From Gonatopus flavifemur (lineage: Eukaryota > Arthropoda > Insecta > Hymenoptera > Dryinidae), in contig JAFFJZ010000003.1 in assembly GCA_018340375.1 (NCBI GenBank), forward strand, positions 744,001-808,000: 64,000 nt of DNA, given 5' to 3'. Numbering within the stretch: position 1 is the stretch's first letter; every line of letters starts with the position of its first letter. Made by a program: the position numbers and the translations under genes. This document shows positions 1-12,245 of the stretch, piece by piece. The notes under the pieces were generated by a model. The model searched no databases. It was not told the origin of the DNA and saw only the letters and a list, made by a program, of their open reading frames with translations.

Positions 1-3000
1 GTAAAAATGAGTTTAGACATTCTCTTAGATTGTCCGAAGATAATATTCACATTCCAAACATTTCCCGGGCTCATTCTCATACTAAGTATCAACAAAGAGT
101 GCTTATTTGAATAAAAAAAGCTACTTTTTCATACACATCTAAAAATGAAGATGGAAAACAATTGTATTTCATCGAACTTCATTATGAATTATTACAATAT
201 TCATTGATCATCCATTAAGCAATGTTTTATCCAATTTGTTTGAAGTAATAGTCGTCCCAACGGATTTCTTCATGAACGTCGTTCTTGAAACAGTTGTACA
301 TTGAGAAGTATTGGTGATTAATGTGGATAGGTATGTGTTTCTCTCAATCATAAATTGTACAGTTCGAATCAAGTGTTATTTCATTACATCAGAGTTTGAC
401 ATTGAAGTTGCGATTCAATGGTGCATATTCACGGTCATAAAAAAATTAGGTCACAGGCCTGTCTTTATCAATGGAATATCACTATCCGATGAGACCACTT
501 GAAAAAATTATTTTTAACAAAACGATGAGAATATAATACGTATTTTGAATTATACGAATCGCTAGAAAAAAATTTATTTTCAAGACTGATTTGAAAAATC
601 CATGATTTTAAATTACGAGCCTGACATAAACTCTTTAATAAATATATGTTTTATGAAATATATTCCCCTAAGTGAATCCAAAAAACGTTTTGCGAATACT
701 TGTGCATATATTTCTTGGAATATACAATTGAATACATTACAAATCCAAATGCAGCCTTGAAAATTTCTTTTGTTCTGAAATGGAGAATGATTCCAATTGA
801 TATCAATAAGTCAGAATATTTTCTACAGACCTATCGACCATACAAGCATCAAACTATTCTTATCTTCGTGAATCATTGCTGATACACGATAAAAGAACAA
901 TTGGAATGAAGTAATTCAGAACAAAGTTCTGCTGACATAAAATAAAATGATATTCACTTCTGTTGATTAACCACTACAAAATTCGAATTCATTCGATACT
1001 TTGTTATTCCTTATTCCCTATTACACGCAAAGAAAATATGTTCCAAAAAGTCCCATGATTTATTGAAGATCAGTGCCGGTTGGAGATCTACCCGTGTACA
1101 AATTTGTCCGGGCATCCTAGATTATATTTAAGGCCCTTATATGTATTATCGAGGTACCCTTTACCTCGTGGGTCACCTAATTACAGCCTAAAAAGGGCCC
1201 GGTCCTTATTATTATTATTATCATTATCATCAATTTTTCAACATATAAAAAGTGAATATCCGTGTCCCATTCTCATGTTGTGGCGTTCCTAATTATTGCT
1301 AATATTAGCTCCGATTCGTTTGCCACAATCCGACCAAAATGGTGCTTTTTTTTGGTAGTGTTCACTCACAACGGATATATTATAACTTCAATTCACAATG
1401 TATCATATAAAACCATAGTGACTGAACTAACTTGAACACTAATTCCAAGTAGTATAAAATGGACAGACAGCCTTTCCTAGGTGGATTGAAAATGGAACTC
1501 GAACGTGACGAATATATACCGTTGTAGGAATAAATTAATTTCGTTTTGCAGCACATGCGCTATATGTTTTGTGAAGAGCCTCTCAATTATTCGAGGGATA
1601 GTTTCCTCCTTATCGTATAAAAAGATCTCGATCTCGAAGATTTCGAGTTGTATTTTACGATTGATTCAATTTAAAATGTAACGTTTTATTTCAAAATGAT
1701 GAAATGTCTCTTGAAACTGATACGAAACCACTCGGATTGGATGAGTTTACTTCAAAAACTCGACGACGGGGTAGAACTATTGAATGTTCACAATTGCTGC
1801 TGCAGTTTTATTATTGGGTTATTAGCATCCTTTTAATTTCTTCTGACAAAATAAGAGGGTCCAAATATTCCATTTATGGAATCATTTGCGTAAATTGTGA
1901 TTCCATCATTCGGCAAAATGACAAAATAATAATTCAGCTAGTAATTAATGTTTTAATCATATTCATCGTGCTTAATTCAATCTCCTGACGTTTTTAGTAA
2001 TGTTCTCATTTTGTTCTTTTCCAGTACAATGTACTAATTAATTGACTTCAAAATGGGAATGCCTGGTACTGGTATATTCCTTTTACTAAGTAATTCCGTA
2101 TAGGGAACCACATGCGTCTAATCGGGTTCAGATCTAAGGACACGATAGAATTTATAAATGATCGATGAATCGATATAGCACAAGTACATTTATATATTGA
2201 CATCATTCTTGTACTTACGCTCCGTAAAATCGTTGACCTACTTTTTTTAAGGTCAACGTGTGAGTTGCGTAATCCTTGGACCTGATGATTTTATTTACTT
2301 ATACAGACTTATATTCACGTGTGTACGTGCAATCTACAGAGACAGGACTTTTTCAAATACGAACCATCGCGTCTCGCCGCGAAGGTTGTCCTGTTTGGTT
2401 GCTCTTAACCATATAAGGATCTCTAAACGAGAGAAGACTTCATCTTCTCTTGCACGTATGGACCATCGATATGTATTATGTATCCTTTGCTGTACGAAGA
2501 GATCGAAGGTACGAAATAGTCTGAGGGTGAACATTGATGGAAGTATATATCATATATTCAAGTCATTGAGAGATCTAACAGCGAAAAAAGTATGTGCTGG
2601 TTTCTAAAAACACTAAAAAAAATTCAGTTCAGACCTGTTCGGTTTTGTTCAATTTTGCTCCAAGATTCGTTTGGATACCGCTTATATTTTGCAGTGCTGA
2701 TCGTTTGAGAAACACGTAGACTTTTGATGGTAATTAATGGTAATCTGCCCTAAACACATTCGTCTTGAATATTCCTATACGCATTGTAAAAAAAAAAAAC
2801 AAATCTCCACAAAAGATAAAACAGAAGCGATTGTCCTTCTAAAATGATCAATAAAACTTGTTCGATTTTCCTTCCTGAGAAAATAACAACATTCTAAAAA
2901 CATTGGAAGGCTTGTCAAACATTTGTTCGATATGATTCAACCTAAAGTGAATCCAACGTCGATCTCTTCAGCAAGAATTCTTTTGGAACTATGGTCCTTC

Positions 3001-3950
3001 CTTCTCTTCTCGTGTACGATATAGAGAGATAAATTACAACATCTTTGGAATATCCGCTGATCAATTTCAAGGAAATGGAAATATATGAATTCTTTTTCTT
3101 GGAATATGGATTTGGAAATATATGGAAATGATAATTGAACTCATTCCTTCCAAGATCGTGCATTACTTTTGTATTTCTGATACTCACTTTCACTTATCCG
3201 TGGCTTGAGAGACATTGCAATTCCGAAACGTTAAAAGAACCGTGCATCCTCATTAACGTGCCAAGCAAGAGATTCATAATGAAGCGAAAGATTGTGATTA
3301 CATGATGCATGGTTGATGAACTTGTTACCATCGCTGCAGTCATAGGATGAAACGCATACAAACACACTAAGAGAAAAAATTCCTCAACCGAGAATTTCAT
3401 CGGGTTGGATGCGTTCAATTGGATCCGACATTTTCTTAATCAAAAAAAAAAAAAAATGCCTGCATACGGGCAATATTTTTCTATTGAGATAATAAATATT
3501 CACTTGAAGATTTTAAAAAATGCAGATTATTCAACTTCTTTGAGAGTATAAAAAAAATAAAAAGTTTATTGAAAATTTCCGTGGATAAGTAATGAAATCA
3601 ATTGAATCACTCATATCGTACTCTTCCAATTTTCTTGCTGTTCATCACTTTTGAGAGGATTCTATACAGTTTCTTTTTTTTCCTAAAATATCCATTCAAG
3701 CTGTCATTTTTCTTATCAATCTTTCCAACTTCACACTCTTCATACACGGTTCTCATTATTCCGGTATCGTTATACGCATGATAAGTCGTGTATTCACACA
3801 CGGTTGGAATTTAGAACAGGATCGTGTCTATATTTAGACATTAACTAAGCACCAGATAATTTAATTAATATGAAAGAAAATGTATATACATACAAAACGA
3901 GTGACATGCGTCGTCAGGAAGTATCCGCGATATAAGTATACTTTTTATTT

Positions 3951-3973
3951 AAAAAAAAAAAAAAAAAAAAAAA
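3951..3973 (+). repeat. A23 homopolymer
   Basis: A run of 23 adenines. It could be a decayed retroposon tail, but no recognisable retroposon body precedes it. Confidence 0.9.
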
Positions 3974-4057
3974 CTACAATTGTTGGAAATTGAGTGCTCG
4001 TAACGAAGCCTCTACATATTGCATGTGATTATAAGTCAAATGTATTTCGTACGATCT

Positions 4058-4331
4058 TATATTTTCAAGAGGATACCTGAGTTTCCGTCGTAGCACGTTT
4101 TCTTGCACTAAAATACTTGGAACTGAATAAAAAAATCTGAAATTTTCAGGAATGATTCTTTGAGACTTCATCTAGATCTTTACATTTTTCGAAATTCAGG
4201 CTTTGTACAAACCTAGATGAAGTCTCAAAGAAAAATTCCTGAAAATTTCAGATTTTTTATGAATTCAGTTTCGAGTATTTTAGTGCAAGAAAACGTGCTA
4301 AGATGGAAACTCAGGTATCCTTTTGATATCC
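4058..4331. repeat. Foldback (inverted repeat) element with arms of about 118 bp
   Basis: The left arm, 4058-4175, returns as its reverse complement at 4213-4331, with a loop of about 40 bp. Shared blocks include ggatacctgagtttcc, agcacgttttcttgcacta, ctgaaattttcagga and gagacttcatcta. Arms match well apart from scattered substitutions and short gaps. No coding capacity. Confidence 0.85.
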
Positions 4332-5839
4332 AAATGAATACTTCATCAACTTTTTTAGCCTGTTACAATATTTGAAATTTCAACTGAGAATGCACTGAAA
4401 AAATCATGTTTCAAAGTTGAGATTACGATTTCTTCAACGCATTCAAATCCTAATTCTACTTTAGATTCTTATGAGAAAAAAAAATTGATCAAAAATAAAT
4501 TTTTCAAGAATCAGAAAATTTATTTCATTATTGAAATATGGAATTGGATTTCCAGGAACAATAATATCCAATAGTCTTCACGATATAAAATTAAATCGCA
4601 TATCTGAAGATAAATGTTTTAATCATTCTTCACGTCCATATTTACCACGATTTAGATAAAATTACTTATCTTATCATAACAGTTCATTGTATTAGATTTT
4701 AATCTTTGTCGGTAAATGAAATAAGCGGTATCGGCCGGTGTTCAATCAAGAGTACTTTCTTCTGAAAATGAATATTTCCATCAGTAACGGCCCTACAGTT
4801 TAAAAACTGAAGAGACAAATATTCAGATATATAACGTTCCTAAGATAATCGTAAAGCAAGTAAAGAATAAGGGAGGCACTGCCTACCCTACCCCTGTCTG
4901 GAACCGCCTTTAATTTTCATTTCCATTTTAATGCAACTCGATGATACTTGAACCGAATATCCTCTGTGATAAGTAAAATTATTATGCATGCCATTCGTTC
5001 CTTGAGTTACTTATGTGTGTGAATTTTTATTAAGCAGAATAGAATTGTCCTTGAAACACAAAAGAGAGCGAGGAAAGAAGAATTACCATTATCCCCGGTC
5101 CCCGGGGAGATTTCCACAGGTTTCGCTGCATACCACCCTGTAATGTTTCATACCTTTTCATTGTTACAGTCTGAGATACCGGTTGTCATAGTTAAAAAAC
5201 GTGTCCCTCGTACGTTTAAAGAATTAGATACGTTGAAGAATTTATGCATTTACACGTAAATCCTTCTAACTTGCAGCCCAGATTATAAACATTGCTGTAC
5301 AACTGTCCCGATATGAAAGTGTACTTTCCAATGCTCTTGAAGTGAAAATCTCCTCTCAGTTTCCAAATGAAAATTTATTCGAAAAAAATACCACATTTAA
5401 TTTTGTACAGAGATGTTTGAAAGCGCATAACATATTTCTAACATATAAGTATTCTTTGTTCTAAATAAAATCAAAGGAGATCAATCATATCCCATTACTC
5501 ATATTCCATCTGATGAAAAGTTAGGAATTACAATTATGAATTCTTTATTCGTTGAGGACACGTCAGCCATTATCTATTCACGATCTTCCTAGGTACATCA
5601 CGACTCGGACATTACCACACACTATTGTATGTCCAACGAAATATGCACATATCCTGTTCAAAGACGAATGTGATCGTGCAATATGTATATACTGTAACGT
5701 AGGGATTTCCTTTTTTAACAAATCGATACGGAACTTGGCAAACAGTTTTCTCGTTGCATCTTCTTCAAATGAACTATACACGAAGCACAGATCTGTTTGG
5801 AAAATTCGAAGCTAATTGGATACTTTTTCTCTTTTACAG

Positions 5840-7840
<2,001 letters not shown>

Positions 7841-9877
7841 AATTAATTCTTTTGCAGCATCGTTCAACAAGTGAAAGAAGAAATTACATCGCTATTCCTT
7901 TTTTTCGCTCCATCTGTCATTAATTACGTGACTATCCACGAAAAATTTCATTTTCATAAGAAAAACGCGTAACGAAATCCATGAATTTTCAGAACTCTTT
8001 CCCATAACATGTATATTTGTTCTTCACCTTATTCCTCTGTTTTATTGAATTTTACATCTCTGGTACAAATGGAAATGAAAGTGACAATACGACGGATAAA
8101 AAGGTTTTCACTCAAATTTTCGAGCCTTGTTTCTGAACTCATAGAAACGCTGGAGCCAAAATGTTTTCTACCCACTGATTGTTGAAATCTCGTACTTGGG
8201 ATTGCAATTTTTAACTTGTCGCCATTTCTACCGGGTATAATAATTGAACGAATTCCGAATTCAAGCATTCGCGTGAACAGAAACTTTTTACGTACAAAAT
8301 ATTGTCGAGTTCAAACTTATAATGGAAATAATATAATTAAGGATAATACTTTTATAGAACCTATACAAATTGAATGTTATATGAATTTATAGATATTAAA
8401 TTCCAAATGTAAATTAGTACCTCTTTGTTAATTCCAGTGATCGACTGTTGATTCATCATTCGTGAGACCATAATATATGACTTCGGTGTGATTTGAATCA
8501 CTGGAAAATATTCACTGTTTCTTCTATTACGAGTTAGGTATTGATGAAGCAAGGCAGTTGCCTTGATTTAAAAAAAAAATATATTAAGTTTAGATTTAGT
8601 ACCTCAAAAATCAATTCACACGTAAAGAAGGAACCATGATATTATAGATACATGTAATACAGCAATATATTGATTGATATCACTTTTTCGTGAATCCTAG
8701 AATAATAAAAAAAAACACTACTCTTTTTTCGTTATATCACGAAAGAGTATTTTAAATCACATTAACGGATATATTTCTGTATTACAAACCACACAAAACC
8801 ATAGCTGTTTTATCTACATGTGATAATCACATTCATGTTCATCAGTATTCTATTTGATACTGAGTCACTTCTTTATATAAAAAGGAACAAAATATATTGG
8901 ATCGACATTAGAAATTCCACGGTTTGAAATTCTATTTAATGTTTTTCTATATATTTGGTATTATATGTGAAATATTTCTATAAAACAAGGTAAACATTGA
9001 TGGTCAATTATTGATTATACGTCAAAAAAGCTCAATCCTATTTTCCAAGCTGGAAAATTATTCATATGGCAAAAATAATGAGAATGGATAACAAAGAATA
9101 TTTGTGTTTTTGTTTTTATACTGGTTTTGATACAAAATGACTATAGTTTTTGGAGGAATTTCTACACAATGGACCGAGGCCTATTCAGAAAAATGCCAAA
9201 GCCTGGAATGGCAAGCTAGTAGAACTCGGCCAATTTCTAATAAAGATGATTGAAGGAATTAATCTTGACCAAACAATTTGCGTATATTTGGTTAAACATA
9301 AATGTCTTCCTTTACAAAATAACAATTTCAATCAATATCTCATATGAAATCTTATATGTATCAAATGAATCTATATTTTCAAAGAAGAATCGTTTCATTA
9401 TGAATACAAGCGCATATAAAGGAGGGCGAATAAATCTTCTCCTCGATGCCTTTGTAAAAAAAAACAAACAAAAATTAACCTCCATATGAATTAATTTCTT
9501 ATATATGATATTATATGATATATGGGTATGAAAAATCTCGTGATAGGGTGACTTTTCAAACCATTGACGGATTATTTTTTCATCTAACTGATCTATTTAT
9601 AAATAAAATTGAAAAAATATCATAAAGAAGACCAAAATAAATACATTTTATTATTCATTTTCAGTGGCCCATTGTTACATGATAGACATCTTATACTTCG
9701 ATTACATTCGTTAAATTTTAAGATAAAACCGGTGTCTATAAAAATAGACTAACCGTGTTATCAACATTAACATGTTAATTTGATCGAAATCTAATAGAAT
9801 ATTTTCGACGATTTTTACGATTTTCATTTTTTCAATGCAAATAACAAATTCAATATTGTTTCCAAGATGTTGATCGT

Positions 9878-9925
9878 TATTATCACTATTATTAATTACG
9901 ATTATTACTACTATTATTATTATTG
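9878..9925. repeat. Imperfect ATT trinucleotide tract
   Basis: Interrupted runs of tta/att units, including ctattattattattatt. Confidence 0.75.
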
Positions 9926-10291
9926 CAATTGATAATTAATTTATTTTTTTCATCTGGACTAACACTTCTTCTTTCACATTTGAGCACTTTTATACAACAC
10001 TTCGAAATGAAATTATTATATTTAATGGCTGTAAATAATTATATTATATTGGAATAAAAGAAAATACACTAATGAATTTTGACCTGTATTCTGTTTCATG
10101 TTCTATGTGATAATTTTATCGAAGCGATTTTTCCGATGATATCTCTATTATACAGTCGATTACACATAATTCAAAGCAAATAATGGGCAAATAATTGGAG
10201 AAATCACTTGGATGAGAAAAATCTCTGTCCTCTGCCAAATCACTTGAAGTCTTTGACTGAGTAACGCTTGAGCGTAGAGAATTTTTCAGTA

Positions 10292-10395
10292 CAGTAAACC
10301 CTCTCTATAGTGCCGTAAGACTTCTCTCTCGCTGAAATATCTTTCTTTGATAGAGTAAGTGAGACACCGTTTGGCTCTATTGAGGGAGTTTACTG
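10292..10395. mobile_element. pogo/Tigger-like MITE, copy 1 (104 bp)
   Basis: The left end is CAGTAAACCCTCTCTATAG and the right end is the reverse complement of CAGTAAACTCCCTCAATAG. The left flank is TA and the right flank is CA, a near target-site duplication. Ends starting CAGT...CCTC are characteristic of the pogo/Tigger branch of the IS630-Tc1-mariner superfamily. At 104 bp it is non-autonomous. A second element of the same length is at 47797-47900. Confidence 0.75.
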
Positions 10396-11248
10396 CATCT
10401 CATGAAAATCCAAACTTAAATAAAAATCAGAATGCAATATTGGTCAGAATGAAAAGATCGTTGAACAATTTGTGTGAATTTAAAAACCTTGATATTGAAA
10501 ACTATGTCTGAAGATTCTATTAATTTTTAATAACTTTATTAAGTCAAAGAGAATGAAGGCTTCGAATGGAAGTTAAAAACGTTAGACTCAAGTGGTATCG
10601 AGTGTGAAACCGGGAGAAAATGGAGCAGGGTTCGTAACAAAATTATCGTACACTTCGTTACTTGATTCTATGCCCACAGAATTGAAGTATATGATTGAGT
10701 CTATCTAAAAGAATAAACCAATTCCGTAATTTTTTATGAACCCTGAAATGGAAAAAATTCGAAGGAAACTTTTCAATGCACAGGGAGAATTTTTATAGGA
10801 AACAACATTTTGAAAACATTTCTGAAATTGACAGTACTGTATGATTTCAGCAACTAAAATATCTGATAAATCAGGTACAAATCTCAAGCTCTTGTGGTAA
10901 ATTCCAGATAAGTCTACAGATAACACCTCATCGATTCCATTCTATTTGGAATACAGATATCAGGCTGCATAAACCTGTGTTATACCTGTTTTACTGGGAT
11001 TTAATGTGGGCAGTCTATACGTATCAGATTGAATTCTCGTACAAAGCTTTTACAACAGGGATGTTTTTTGCAATATTTTCAGTATGTTCAGCTGCAAATT
11101 GAGAGCAGTTTGGGGATTGAAACGTTCGAGCATTCATGAAAAGGTGGATATAAAAGTTTTTCATGAGCCACCTACTATGATAAATGTTAAAGTTTTACAA
11201 TAGATAAATTTCCAGAAATGTTGACTGGAATGAAAATCGTTTACAGTT

Positions 11249-11660
11249 GTACACTGTAAAACATTTTTCCGTAAATTTACCCCTTCTAGAGTCGGTAACA
11301 AAGCATGAATTTACTACTCCGAATGTGAAGTTTTTACCAAAACAAAAATGTGAATCCTCGATATTCGGTGTGACAATTTTTCCAAAAATCTGTGATTTTA
11401 CAATTGTCTGTGAATACGTCACATTTAGAGTAGGCAACTTTATTACCTATTCCGAAAGTGATGGTTCTACCGATTTCATGGTAAATTTACAACTTACTGG
11501 TAATATGCCAATACTCAGAGTAGTGTATCTAAAATTTTCCGTGATCTTGTATATTTTTACTTTGTATTTTTCTCTACATTCAGAGTAGTCATAAAACAGA
11601 ATCCTTCCAAAGTAAATTTACAATCCAGATGTAAATCGATTTTTTATTTTTTGTAGTGTA
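11249..11660. mobile_element. Candidate MITE with tacactgtaaaa / tttttgtagtgta ends
   Basis: The terminal sequences tacactgtaaaac and, on the other strand, tacactacaaaa bracket about 410 bp. The interior repeats phrases such as gtaaatttac, agagt(a/c)g and tccgaa(t/a)gtga in both orientations. Boundaries are approximate and no target-site duplication was settled. Confidence 0.45.
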
Positions 11661-12128
11661 AACCTCCAAATATATTTACCAATCAAAAGCTTATCATATT
11701 CTATGTTTGCCTCACAAACATACGCCTTCATAATTTCGAAGAAAATAATGAAGTAATCAAAGACGTTTGTAAATAATTTCATATATAATTCTAATTCCTC
11801 ATTGAAAAATCAGCGTTCTTAATCATCGGACAGATATAACTTTTTCAAATTCTCATAAAAAAAAAATATATTCTCATTTATAAGCTTTTCGAATGCACGA
11901 TTAGATTTCTTTCGTTGATTACGTTCAAAACGCTCATCAAGGAACAGATGAAAAAGTCAACATAATTTTCAATCTTGGATTCACATTGAGAATAATTTCA
12001 TTCGATGAAATTATATCCAGTTATAATTCTGAATATCAAAATATTATATCTCACATTGATTTTTAAGTGAATTTCAATTTACGTAAATAAATGGACAACA
12101 AACCTTTGTTTTCATATTTTTGTAATAA

Positions 12129-12245
12129 CTATAATGGTGTAACAACATCATGCATTGCATATTTCCACGTCCAAGATCTGGCAACTTCCTCGAATTTTTC
12201 TCGATCGTTCATGTACATTTCACCTAATTCCGGCTCCATGCAAAC
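12129..12245 (-). CDS. F-box/E2-like gene, coding exon 5 (E2 C-terminal helices)
   Basis: The acceptor is ttttttag. The exon has 38 codons and a TAG stop. It encodes PELGEMYMNDREKFEEVA and SWTWKYAM, which match the final helices of UBE2D-class enzymes and confirm that the E2 fold is complete apart from the active site. Confidence 0.9.
   Translation of the reverse strand, partial: VCMEPELGEMYMNDREKFEEVARSWTWKYAMHDVVTPL

Larger units (their letters stand above)
1..5839. other. Upstream or intronic DNA of Chd64, no gene recognised
   Basis: All open frames here are short and lack family motifs or paired splice sites. The stretch contains the foldback at 4058-4331, a 23-base A tract at 3951-3973 and a small GC-richer inverted segment near 1107-1201. 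I searched for the short N-terminal myophilin exon and did not find it, so the DNA may be intron 1 of Chd64, but that is not shown. Confidence 0.5.
7841..12128. other. Convergent intergenic region between Chd64 and the F-box/E2-like gene
   Basis: This holds the 3' untranslated regions of both genes. Plus-strand AATAAA hexamers, for example at 8704-8709 and near 10052, are candidate Chd64 poly(A) signals; none can be chosen by sequence alone. The pogo-like MITE at 10292-10395, the element at 11249-11660 and ATT-rich simple sequence at 9878-9925 also lie here. No further exon was recognised. Confidence 0.6.

Noticed and set aside
3194..3400. Minus-strand frame with a hydrophobic, signal-peptide-like start (MKFSVEEFFLLVCLY...).
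   Set aside because: Short, no splice context or cysteine/processing pattern of a known peptide, and such frames are common by chance in AT-rich DNA.
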